From positions 1 to 53,627 of the IMG/VR virus record IMGVR_UViG_3300044951_001798: a stretch of DNA of 53,627 bases; one strand, 5' to 3'. This document shows, piece by piece, positions 14,991 to 22,589 of this stretch. The number at the start of each line of letters is the position of its first letter. Positions within the stretch are counted from its first letter, which is position 1. The notes under the pieces are model-generated. The model searched no databases. It was not told the origin of the DNA and was given only the letters and a program-made list of their open reading frames with translations. This DNA is from a virus. The position numbers and the translations under genes are program-made.

Positions 14991-16700
14991 ATGGATTATA
15001 CATTACGACCATACCAAGAAGAAGTTTTAAAGGTGATTTGGGACGCTATACCAACGGATCAATTTATATTGGTTCAAGCGGCGACCGGAGCCGGGAAAAC
15101 TTTAATTTTCTCAGAACTCATCAAACGACTTCTTACACAATGGCCTAATTTAAGAATCGGAATATTGGCGCATCGTCGGGAGCTGATTACACAGGCGCAA
15201 GACAAACTTCTCAAAACATGGCCGGTGGCTCCTATAGGCATAGCCTGTGCCTCTATATCAAATGATATTGATACGGATAAGTCTATTGTGATTGGTAGCA
15301 TACAAACGCTATCAAGACGTACAGGAACAACCGTCCCGTTTGATTTGGTAGTAGTTGATGAAGCGCACAAAATACCAGGCATGAATATCAAAAGCCAATA
15401 TAAGACATGGATTGAAACCATGATCCAATATAATCCTAAAGTTAGAATATTAGGTATGACAGCGACACCATTTAGACTTTCTCAGGGATATATTTATGGG
15501 ACTGCTTGTAAACCAGGCAATATTAATCTTTTCCCTGATCTACATTATCGAATATCAATCTCTGATCTTCAAAAAGATGGATATCTTTGTGGGTACCGAG
15601 CAAAAACAACAACCGATATCTCGTCTGATTTAGCCGGTGTACGGAAAACAGGAGATTATAATGTGGGTGATTTATCGGCAGTAATGAGTAAACAACAGCA
15701 CGTCGGGTCTGCGGTGGCTGCGCTGGATGAACATGCCTCAGATCGAAAGCATGTTATTGTTTTTGCTGTAACAATTGCTCATGCAGAAAAACTTCGTGAA
15801 GCGTTCGGAGAACAGGCAACCATTATTCATTCAGAATTAAATGACGATGCCAGGTATCAAGCTCTTTCTGACTTTGAATCAGGTAAAATCAGGATAATCG
15901 TGAATGTGACAATACTTTCAGAGGGCTTCGATTCACCGGCAGTTGACTGTATTATCATGTGCCGTCCAACAATGTCCCCTGGACTTTTCATTCAAATGAC
16001 AGGCCGTGGCCTCCGTCCGCATCCAGACAAAAAAGACGTGTTGATTCTTGATTTGGCTAATAACTGCCAGACTCATGGAGACCCAGATTCACCGCGTGTG
16101 GAGATACCAGGGAGATCGAAAAAGAAGGAGCTTTTGGTTGAGGAAAAGAAAATTAAAACCTGTCCAAACTGTGACGAAGTGGTTGAGCCGAGAGCAACAA
16201 TTTGCATGGTGTGCGGTTGGGAGTTTGTAACCGAACGTAACGATCCGGTGGCGCTGACCGACTACAAGTTTGAAAAGGTAAAATCAGCTTCGATGGTTGC
16301 GGAGATTTCGAACATTGAAATGAGTAAGTACGTCAGTAAAGCAGGAGGGTTGATGGTTAAGGCCGTGATAACCGCTTGGGTGCCAGGTAGTATCAACCCA
16401 CATTTTATAAATCACTTTATGATCATGGGTGACGGCGGGCATCCTTACGCTATTTCCCGCAGTCGAGCTGCCTGGCGTAAAGTTACTGGAGATGATCCTC
16501 CAACCAGCGCTCAGGAGGCTATAGAAAGAAAAGAGGAATTCGAGAGCGCATTGGGAAAGAATGGCTGGGTTTCTATTTGTGAAGAAAATAAATTTATGAA
16601 AATAGAAAAATGGTGTGTGCCAGAACCGATGATTATTAGAGTAATAGGTGAAGATAAGGAAGTTAAAGAAACTCTGGTTTTTGATCAAATACCATTTTAA
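14991..16700 (+). CDS. SF2 DEAD/DEAH helicase with zinc ribbon
   Basis: 569 residues. Motifs in order: RPYQEEVL near the N-terminus, Walker A AATGAGKT, DEAH box (VVVDEAHK), TATPFRL, and the RecA2 motif QMTGRGLRPH. After the helicase core there is a zinc ribbon (CPNCDEVVEP ... CMVCGWEF) and a C-terminal alpha/beta domain found in phage helicases of this group. Related to UvsW/RecG-like branch migration helicases. It probably remodels recombination or replication forks. Confidence 0.9.
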   Translation: MDYTLRPYQEEVLKVIWDAIPTDQFILVQAATGAGKTLIFSELIKRLLTQWPNLRIGILAHRRELITQAQDKLLKTWPVAPIGIACASISNDIDTDKSIVIGSIQTLSRRTGTTVPFDLVVVDEAHKIPGMNIKSQYKTWIETMIQYNPKVRILGMTATPFRLSQGYIYGTACKPGNINLFPDLHYRISISDLQKDGYLCGYRAKTTTDISSDLAGVRKTGDYNVGDLSAVMSKQQHVGSAVAALDEHASDRKHVIVFAVTIAHAEKLREAFGEQATIIHSELNDDARYQALSDFESGKIRIIVNVTILSEGFDSPAVDCIIMCRPTMSPGLFIQMTGRGLRPHPDKKDVLILDLANNCQTHGDPDSPRVEIPGRSKKKELLVEEKKIKTCPNCDEVVEPRATICMVCGWEFVTERNDPVALTDYKFEKVKSASMVAEISNIEMSKYVSKAGGLMVKAVITAWVPGSINPHFINHFMIMGDGGHPYAISRSRAAWRKVTGDDPPTSAQEAIERKEEFESALGKNGWVSICEENKFMKIEKWCVPEPMIIRVIGEDKEVKETLVFDQIPF

Positions 16701-16716
16701 AAAAAAAGGAGTCATA

Positions 16717-18168
16717 ATGAGCGAAGTTATTTCTATCATAGTCAGCGAAGTTGTTTTTAACAAAGATTTTTATACCCGTACTGAGTCACAAAGTCCGGCC
16801 AAAGTACAAGAATACGCAATGTCTATTGCAGGTGGAGAATTCCCGCCAATTCTGTTGAATCAAGACAATATTCTTTTAGACGGATGGCATCGTTGGATGG
16901 CGCATAAGGAATGCGGTCTTAAAACGATTGATGTGGAATATCTGGATACCAGCGGATTTATATTTGATGGCAAGTTAGATGTTCACGCTATTAAGCGCAA
17001 ATCGGCACGTTCCAATTTCCGGCATGGTCAACCGCAAACCGAAAAGGAACTCAAGAAGCTGATCCGTGATGAGTACCGAGCAAAAATGGAAAGCCTTGAC
17101 CAGAAAGACAGAGCCAATCTCAAGAAGGATATGGCAAAAGATTATAGCAGGTCTGAGCGGTATATCAGGGAGACCACCAGCCGCATCGACAAGGATTTGA
17201 AAATTGAATTGCGGGAAACGGCGTTTAATATGTGGATGGGGTGTTATTCGCAGGATGAAATATCTATTGAAATAGGATTTTCAAGACAGGCTATCGGTGA
17301 GTTCCTTAATTCTCTACAAGACGCCAAAAATGGCACAGATTCCGAAATTGGCGACCCGTCGGAAAATACCGAACTCGCTCAAGACAGTGAAAATAGGCAG
17401 TTTGAGGATGATGGACAAGATGACTCCAATAGCTTAGGCGTTTACAAACTCGACAAACGGTTGTTGATTAAGGCAAACCACATGGATGAGTATTTCAAAC
17501 CGCCGATTTACAATATTTGGAAGCAGCAGAAACGCAGTGATCAAGTGAATCACTTTGGGAATAGTGAAATCAGCTTTGTCGATAACCTGCTGTATCTATA
17601 TACAAAGCCATTTGATATCGTGATTGACCCGTTTGGTGGTGGAGGTTCTACAATTGATTTATGCAAAACCAGGTTGCGCCGTTATCTGGTTTCTGACCGC
17701 AAACCTGTTGATATTCGTTCGGATATTCGTCAACACGATATTAAAGATGGCGTTCTATCTCCGTCAACATGGAAGGATGTTAAGCTGGTTTATCTTGATC
17801 CGCCGTATTGGTTGCAGGCGCAAGGCCAATACAGCCAAGACGCTGATGATTTGGCAAATATGGAATTGGATACTTTTAATGAAAAGTTGTCAAGTCTTGT
17901 AAAAATGTATGCCGAAAAACTCAAACGTGCAAGAGCAGAAAACGCTTATATCGCACTGATCATCCAGCCTACCCAATGGAAAACCAATGAAACACACGAT
18001 TACACTGATCATGTTGGTGATATGCTAAAAATGGTAAAATTGCCAGTCGAGATGAGATATTCTGTTCCTTACGAAAGCCAACAGAATAACGCGCAAATGG
18101 TTATCTGGGCGAAGGAAAACAAAAAATGCCTTGTCCTCACTCGTGAAATAATCGTTTGGAGGATTTGA
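16717..18168 (+). CDS. ParB-like / DNA methyltransferase fusion
   Basis: 483 residues. The N-terminal third (PPILLNQDNILLDGWHRWMA) is a ParB/Srx-type domain. A middle helix-turn-helix-like part (YSQDEISIEIGFSRQAIGEF) follows. The C-terminal half has the SAM-binding motif DPFGGGGST and the catalytic DPPYW of amino-methyltransferases (N6-adenine or N4-cytosine), in that order. Such fusions are common orphan phage methyltransferases that may shield phage DNA from host restriction. Start at 16717 chosen for AAAGGAG upstream; the frame is open from 16648. Confidence 0.9.
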   Translation: MSEVISIIVSEVVFNKDFYTRTESQSPAKVQEYAMSIAGGEFPPILLNQDNILLDGWHRWMAHKECGLKTIDVEYLDTSGFIFDGKLDVHAIKRKSARSNFRHGQPQTEKELKKLIRDEYRAKMESLDQKDRANLKKDMAKDYSRSERYIRETTSRIDKDLKIELRETAFNMWMGCYSQDEISIEIGFSRQAIGEFLNSLQDAKNGTDSEIGDPSENTELAQDSENRQFEDDGQDDSNSLGVYKLDKRLLIKANHMDEYFKPPIYNIWKQQKRSDQVNHFGNSEISFVDNLLYLYTKPFDIVIDPFGGGGSTIDLCKTRLRRYLVSDRKPVDIRSDIRQHDIKDGVLSPSTWKDVKLVYLDPPYWLQAQGQYSQDADDLANMELDTFNEKLSSLVKMYAEKLKRARAENAYIALIIQPTQWKTNETHDYTDHVGDMLKMVKLPVEMRYSVPYESQQNNAQMVIWAKENKKCLVLTREIIVWRI

Positions 18169-18707
18169 TGCAAAAGGAAATGTATGGTACGCGCGATTTA
18201 TCATTTTCTGCTTGGCATAGACGAGATTCTATAAAACGATTTATTGATTACAAAGACGCTGAAAAACTGTCTATGATTGATTTGGATTCAGCATGTTTTA
18301 TCGAATGGGAAGACAATTTTAAAGAACCTATTGCTATCATAGAGGCAGCGATTGATCATGGACAATACAAACATGCGCGAATCATACAACGCCTCGCAGA
18401 GAAAGCAGATATATATGGACTTCTTTTGTTGTACAAATTATCGAACGAACGAAACCCAGTAGATAAAACAGTTTTTGATATTATGCGGTTTAAAGTCAAG
18501 GTTTTGTATCCTAAAGAAAGTGATGGGTTTGCTATTTTTACTCCAAAGCAATGGGCTGAATCTTTGGTAGAAATGCGTAAATATGCGTTATCGCAAATTC
18601 ACAACCAAATAGCCAATCACGAAAAAACAAACTTTTCAGCATCGAAAGAAAAGGATTTAAAGAGTGAAACTACAGCCAATAGACAATATGGCACTGGCCT
18701 TGTATGA
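18168..18707 (+). CDS. Hypothetical protein, 179 aa
   Basis: Starts at the ATG overlapping the methyltransferase stop by one base, with TGGAGGA 5 bases upstream. Helical sequence; LSFSAWHRRDSIKRFI near the N-terminus. It accompanies the methyltransferase and nuclease in this operon. No family recognised. Confidence 0.6.
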   Translation: MQKEMYGTRDLSFSAWHRRDSIKRFIDYKDAEKLSMIDLDSACFIEWEDNFKEPIAIIEAAIDHGQYKHARIIQRLAEKADIYGLLLLYKLSNERNPVDKTVFDIMRFKVKVLYPKESDGFAIFTPKQWAESLVEMRKYALSQIHNQIANHEKTNFSASKEKDLKSETTANRQYGTGLV

Positions 18708-19488
18708 AGCCGCCGCCAGAGCCAACAGCACTAAGCAGCGCCGAGCGTACCTGGGGATGTCTGCTATTGGAGACCCATGTATCAGGAAGCTATGGTTATC
18801 TTTCCGTGGATACACGCCGCTTCCACTTGATGGACGTGTCTTAATGTTGTTCAGATTTGGCGACCGTGTAGAAGAGGAAATCATTTACCATATACGCCTC
18901 GCTGGGTATAGTGTGGAAGGCCAACAGGAATCTTTTTCAGATCATGACAACTGGTTCTCCGGACATTGTGACGGTATTATTCACGGAGTTACAAGGCAAA
19001 GACATATCCTTGAAATCAAGTCATGCAATGCTAACAAATTCAAGGCATTTCAGCAGTACGGCGTACAGAAAACTTATCAGATATACTATGATCAAGCTAT
19101 CTGTTACTGCGGTTATGCCGGCCTCGAACGTGCTTTGTTCGTCATTCAGAACAAAAACAATTCTGAAATCTATACTGAGAGGATATATTTTGATGCAGAA
19201 GTGTTTGAAGCACTCAAACAAAAAGCATATCAGATTATCACGGCAAACGATCCGGCGCCGCAACCTTTTGCAGAAGACTCTCAGACATGCAGTTGGTGCG
19301 ACTACCGAATAACGTGCTGGATGCCGTCAGAGGCGATACAATCGTTAAGAGATTGTATGACTTGTGAGTATTTAAAATGGACTGGACTTGTGCGGAGCTG
19401 TCTGCATAAAGATCATCCGTATGAAATCAAGCAACGGATAGGAGTCTGCGGTGATTTTATTTTAAAAAACATCGAGGGGGAGCTATGA
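18664..19488 (+). CDS. PD-(D/E)XK nuclease (Cas4/RecB-like)
   Basis: 274 residues, GTG start with AAGGAT upstream and a 44-base overlap with the previous gene. The active-site pattern is visible: SGHCDGIIHG supplies the Asp and ILEIKSCN the E-x-K. A C-terminal Cys cluster (CSWCDYRITC, then CMTC) may bind an Fe-S cluster or zinc as in Cas4/AddB. Expected to be an exonuclease feeding the Sak4/DUF669 annealing pathway. Confidence 0.8.
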   Translation: MKLQPIDNMALALYEAAARANSTKQRRAYLGMSAIGDPCIRKLWLSFRGYTPLPLDGRVLMLFRFGDRVEEEIIYHIRLAGYSVEGQQESFSDHDNWFSGHCDGIIHGVTRQRHILEIKSCNANKFKAFQQYGVQKTYQIYYDQAICYCGYAGLERALFVIQNKNNSEIYTERIYFDAEVFEALKQKAYQIITANDPAPQPFAEDSQTCSWCDYRITCWMPSEAIQSLRDCMTCEYLKWTGLVRSCLHKDHPYEIKQRIGVCGDFILKNIEGEL

Positions 19489-19661
19489 CACGATCAAGAA
19501 TAACAAGTGCATTAAATGATTTACAGAAACAGGTTAAGACAAAAACAACTATAGGAGAAGCTCTTGAAATTTGCAACCAGTGGACTGCTGATCTAATGGC
19601 GGTGTGCAAAAAAGAAGAAATTGACGGTTATCGAAACGGTGTTAAAAATACAAGGAAATGA
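19485..19661 (+). CDS. Hypothetical protein, 58 aa
   Basis: ATGA overlap with the nuclease stop codon and GAGGGGGAG just upstream of the ATG make this a well-supported small gene. Begins MTRSRITSALNDLQKQV, helical. Unknown function. Confidence 0.6.
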   Translation: MTRSRITSALNDLQKQVKTKTTIGEALEICNQWTADLMAVCKKEEIDGYRNGVKNTRK

Positions 19662-19665
19662 TACT

Positions 19666-19839
19666 GTGAAGGCAACTATAGAGATTGAACTGAAAATGGA
19701 CGGCGAATACCGAAAAACGGACGATCAGAATATTGTGGATGCAATACTGTTGTCTTTAGATAATACGTGGTTAATTAAGGATGATAGATTGGTTGTGATT
19801 GCAAAGTCGGCAACATGCAGGCTGAAAGGAAAACCATGA
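19666..19839 (+). CDS. Hypothetical protein, 57 aa (GTG start)
   Basis: Frame open from 19621, but the GTG at 19666 is preceded by AAGGAAATG and follows the previous stop by 4 bases, so it is the better start. Sequence VKATIEIELKMDGEYRKTDD onward, alternating beta strands. Unknown. Confidence 0.45.
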   Translation: MKATIEIELKMDGEYRKTDDQNIVDAILLSLDNTWLIKDDRLVVIAKSATCRLKGKP

Positions 19840-20261
19840 TTGATAACGACAATGGTACAGTCACCGATGAATCCACCGGTCTAATGTGGCAGCAGGAAAC
19901 ACCTGGTAAACCGATGGACTGGAGACCATCATCAGAACATTGTAAATATTTGAGATTGGCAGGCTATACCGACTGGAGACTGCCTACCATTAAAGAATTG
20001 ATGAGCCTGGTGGATTACAACAGATATACACCTGCGATAGATATCACATATTTCCCAAATACGGTTCCGTCATTTTACTGGTCTGCGACAGAACTCGCTT
20101 ATGGGATGGGTACAATATGGGGTGTGAACTTTGGATATGGGGAGTCTTACGGGCATGATAACTATACCAGTTACTATGTTCGGGCAGTTCGGACTTTTTA
20201 TCGGGTCGTCACACGGGCTAAAATAAGAGCAATTAACACTGTTTTAAAGGAATTTTTTTAA
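19836..20261 (+). CDS. DUF1566 (Lcl/C-type-lectin-fold) protein, 141 aa
   Basis: Signature DESTGLMWQQ ... AGYTDWRLPTIKEL ... FYWSATE ... YYVRAVR defines DUF1566/Lcl C-terminal domains, which adopt an FGE/C-type-lectin-like fold used for ligand binding, including in retroelement-diversified proteins. There is no signal peptide. ATG at 19836 has GAAAGGA upstream and overlaps the previous gene by 4 bases. It is odd among replication and regulatory genes; no reverse transcriptase or template repeat is visible. Confidence 0.8.
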   Translation: MIDNDNGTVTDESTGLMWQQETPGKPMDWRPSSEHCKYLRLAGYTDWRLPTIKELMSLVDYNRYTPAIDITYFPNTVPSFYWSATELAYGMGTIWGVNFGYGESYGHDNYTSYYVRAVRTFYRVVTRAKIRAINTVLKEFF

Positions 20262-20263
20262 TT

Positions 20264-20911
20264 ATGAAGAAATGCCTTTTTTGTGAAGAAGAAATACCAG
20301 AAACAAGCGCAAGAACAAAATTCTGTTCGGACGCATGCACATGCAAAGATAGAAAAAATAGGTACAGAAAACCGATTGTAGCTTATGAAGCAATACCATG
20401 TAAAAACTGCGGAAAAATGTTTACACCAAAACAATCAAATTCTGTTGCTTGTGGCAGACCAGGATGCAAGGCTGTCCGAATACCGGTGCTGAAATTAAAA
20501 AAATGCCTTATTTGTGGGACGGAAATAACAGCTAAACACGGAATGAAATATTGTTCAGATATATGTGTGAGAAAACATAGGAAAAAGAAATATGATGACA
20601 GGCAATGTCTCTATTGTGGGAAAATGTTTACTCCAACAAAAAGCATTTCTAAAACCTGTGGCAATGAAGATTGTTTGAAATCTCACTGCATAGCGCTAAA
20701 TAAGGCCAGAGATTTCGCTGATAGTGGGCAGGAGTATGAAATCTCAAGGGAAAGCGTCTTAACGAAATGCCCAAGGTGTGAAAGGTTGTATCAACGAATA
20801 TATGAACCAGCATGGATTGGGAGGGGAATGCCACGGGTATTCTGTAACAATTGCAATTTTGGATTTATAGCCAACCAACCATCATATAATGAATATGAGA
20901 TAAGGATTTAA
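20264..20911 (+). CDS. Multi-zinc-finger protein, 215 aa
   Basis: Five Cys-rich modules: CLFCEEEIP ... FCSDAC, CKNCGKMFTP ... CGRPGC, CLICGTEI ... YCSDIC, CLYCGKMFTP ... CGNEDC, and CPRCERLY ... FCNNCNF. They look like tandem zinc beta-ribbons of two alternating types, implying internal duplication. Basic linkers (KHRKKKYDD) suggest nucleic acid binding. No enzyme motif is seen. Confidence 0.7.
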   Translation: MKKCLFCEEEIPETSARTKFCSDACTCKDRKNRYRKPIVAYEAIPCKNCGKMFTPKQSNSVACGRPGCKAVRIPVLKLKKCLICGTEITAKHGMKYCSDICVRKHRKKKYDDRQCLYCGKMFTPTKSISKTCGNEDCLKSHCIALNKARDFADSGQEYEISRESVLTKCPRCERLYQRIYEPAWIGRGMPRVFCNNCNFGFIANQPSYNEYEIRI

Positions 20912-20914
20912 AAA

Positions 20915-21373
20915 TTGAGGCCATTAATAAAGATTGTATCGAGGTTGGCAATGGCTTCCGCCATTGCCTCCAAAGCTATAGAAGCCTCCACTGATAATAG
21001 CGAAGCATTAAAGGCATACCAAAATATGGACAATGCGGCAATGGACGCGCTTAAAGCATTTCCTGGTGCGCTGAGTCAGAAAGAATATGCTTTTGTACAA
21101 GATAGATTAGTTAAATTCTGCGATGCAATGGATTGGGAAAACAAATACCATGATGTAAGAAAATTTATGGTTTTTTCTTCAGAACAGCTCTCCGGGATTA
21201 GGTATGAACTGAAGGCGCATAATGCAGATGCACGCAAAGTGGCAGCAATTGATAGGCTAATTTCGATTGAGGCTGATATTTATGATAGATATTCAGACGG
21301 AGGGGAATGCACGGGATGTGCAAAAGAAGGAATTATAGCTCATGACACCTGGGATCAAATCTTTAGTTCATAA
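20915..21373 (+). CDS. Hypothetical protein, 152 aa (TTG start)
   Basis: TTG at 20915 has AAGGA 8 bases upstream; an ATG at 20951 is an alternative. Helical N-terminal half, then a C-terminal CTGC near residue 138. The end overlaps the next gene by 32 bases. Unknown function. Confidence 0.5.
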   Translation: MRPLIKIVSRLAMASAIASKAIEASTDNSEALKAYQNMDNAAMDALKAFPGALSQKEYAFVQDRLVKFCDAMDWENKYHDVRKFMVFSSEQLSGIRYELKAHNADARKVAAIDRLISIEADIYDRYSDGGECTGCAKEGIIAHDTWDQIFSS

Positions 21374-22001
21374 AAAAACATTGCCAGCCATACATTACGA
21401 CTGGTTCTGTGAAATATACCATTGCAAGATGTTACGTTCTGCCTGCGAACGTCGCCAAGAACTGGCTAAATACACAGGCGTAAACCAATACCGGTCGCAG
21501 TATTCTGATACCTGTAGCAATTGCAGTCAAATTAAAAAAGGAGTTAAAATGATAGAAGAAGGAGTTTTCACGATAGGGCCGACAGAAGCCGAAAATCAAG
21601 AATCTGAAACGACAAGAGTGTGTCGGAACTGCAAAGAAGTATTACCAATGGAAGATTTTTATAAAAGTATTGATCACATTGGGGGCAGGGAGCGGACGTG
21701 TAAAAAATGTCAGGCAGTGAGAAAAAGAATAACAGCAGCAGCGAAGAAATTCACGGTAAAGATTAAAGCTGAACCGCCGAAATTGCCGGTGGGATTACCG
21801 CCAGGTGTTTCAATAAATCCAGTTTCTGGGAGTGACGATTTTCCGCTCACAAAAGATTTCATCTGTAATAATGACCATTCGGTAACGTTAGATTTTTCAT
21901 ATCATCCAGACATGTTAAAATCGGTTTTAGACGCCGCAAAAAGGGAGTTCAGGACACCACAAATGCAAATTCTTTATATGCTATCGAAACATGTTGATTA
22001 A
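21342..22001 (+). CDS. Two-module zinc-binding protein, 219 aa
   Basis: Module 1 (FCEIYHCKML ... ACERRQ ... CSNC) and module 2 (CRNCKEVLPMEDFYKS ... CKKCQAVRKR) are both zinc knuckles; the second resembles the finger that precedes many phage HNH domains, though no HNH follows. An internal ATG at 21549 has a strong AAAGGAG and could express module 2 alone (151 aa). The C-terminus is a conserved-looking domain of unknown type. Confidence 0.6.
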   Translation: MTPGIKSLVHKKTLPAIHYDWFCEIYHCKMLRSACERRQELAKYTGVNQYRSQYSDTCSNCSQIKKGVKMIEEGVFTIGPTEAENQESETTRVCRNCKEVLPMEDFYKSIDHIGGRERTCKKCQAVRKRITAAAKKFTVKIKAEPPKLPVGLPPGVSINPVSGSDDFPLTKDFICNNDHSVTLDFSYHPDMLKSVLDAAKREFRTPQMQILYMLSKHVD

Positions 22002-22013
22002 AAGCGAGGCACC

Positions 22014-22262
22014 ATGGAAATAAATTGTATAGATGCAATGGCGGATAAATGGCCATCAACAATTTGCGCTCGGGGAGCAATCAGTGAGTTTACTGGTGGA
22101 GTATATTCTCCGAGATTTCTTGCGAATGAAGATTGTGCTCGGAGAGGGCCTGTTGGGAAAATATTAATCGGTGGGCAAGTCTGTTATCCAGTGACAGAAT
22201 TGATCGAATGGTTGAAGTCAAGATCGTCAAGTTCATGGTCAACGCGTAAAAAAACCAAATAA
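22014..22262 (+). CDS. Excisionase-like HTH protein
   Basis: 82 residues with a winged-HTH-like pattern (SEFTGGVYSPRFLANEDC ... GKILIGGQVCYPVTELIEWL) of MerR/AlpA/Xis type. Last gene before attP and integrase, the usual place of a recombination directionality factor. Encoded 12 bases after the preceding gene. Confidence 0.65.
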   Translation: MEINCIDAMADKWPSTICARGAISEFTGGVYSPRFLANEDCARRGPVGKILIGGQVCYPVTELIEWLKSRSSSSWSTRKKTK

Positions 22263-22296
22263 CGATATCATGGATATTTTTTACCCATTGGATGAT

Positions 22297-22317
22297 AAAT
22301 GGGGACAGAGTGGGGAC
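22297..22317 (+). repeat. Arm-type direct repeat, copy 1
   Basis: 21-bp sequence, itself two GGGGAC half-repeats (TGGGGACAGAGTGGGGAC), identical to 22550-22570. The two copies flank the attP core, as expected for integrase arm-type sites. Confidence 0.65.
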
Positions 22318-22335
22318 AAAAAAAATAACCAAAGA

Positions 22336-22368
22336 AAAAGGGTTACAGTTATTCGCTGTAACCCTTTT
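22336..22368. terminator. Strong bidirectional terminator beside attP
   Basis: 13-bp perfect stem AAAAGGGTTACAG / CTGTAACCCTTTT with loop TTATTCG, A-rich on one side and T-rich on the other. It ends the rightward operon before attP and would also terminate the tRNA transcript of an integrated prophage. Confidence 0.85.
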
Positions 22369-22375
22369 ATTTTAT

Positions 22376-22420
22376 TGGTGCCCCCGAGGTGAATCGAACA
22401 CCTGGCCAATGGATTAGGAA
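22376..22420 (-). other. attP core: 3' fragment of tRNA-Arg(CCU)
   Basis: On the minus strand this is the 3' half of a tRNA from the anticodon loop TTCCTAA (anticodon CCU) through the 3' anticodon-stem strand, variable loop, T arm (AGGTG TTCGATT CACCT) and acceptor end to CCA. Upstream of it the 5' strand no longer pairs in the anticodon stem, so the tRNA is incomplete. Phages integrating in tRNA genes carry such a fragment to restore the gene, so this is the crossover core. Confidence 0.85.
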
Positions 22421-22434
22421 TCTAATTCGGAGCA

Positions 22435-22462
22435 TTTCACAATGTTTCACAACTCTTCACAA
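22435..22462 (+). repeat. Three phased TTCACAA repeats next to the attP core
   Basis: TTTCACAA at 22435 and 22445 and CTTCACAA at 22455, exactly 10 bp apart, so on one face of the helix. Candidate binding sites for the excisionase or for a second integrase arm. Confidence 0.6.
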
Positions 22463-22549
22463 ACTGAAAATAACCACTTGACTTTCCAAACGATTTGGCA
22501 TTATATCCCATCCTAAACTTTACTTATATTTACCCCTGCGTAGGACAAA

Positions 22550-22570
22550 AAATGGGGACAGAGTGGGGAC
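22550..22570 (+). repeat. Arm-type direct repeat, copy 2
   Basis: Exact second copy of the 21-bp sequence at 22297-22317, lying just upstream of the integrase ATG. Confidence 0.65.
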
Positions 22571-22589
22571 TGGAAAATGGGGGTTTGGG

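Noticed and set aside
19836-20261. Diversity-generating retroelement
   Set aside because: A lectin-fold protein is present, but no reverse transcriptase, template repeat or Avd-like gene is visible.
22376-22430. Complete tRNA gene
   Set aside because: Only the 3' half pairs; the anticodon stem 5' strand, D arm and 5' acceptor strand are missing, so it is an att core.
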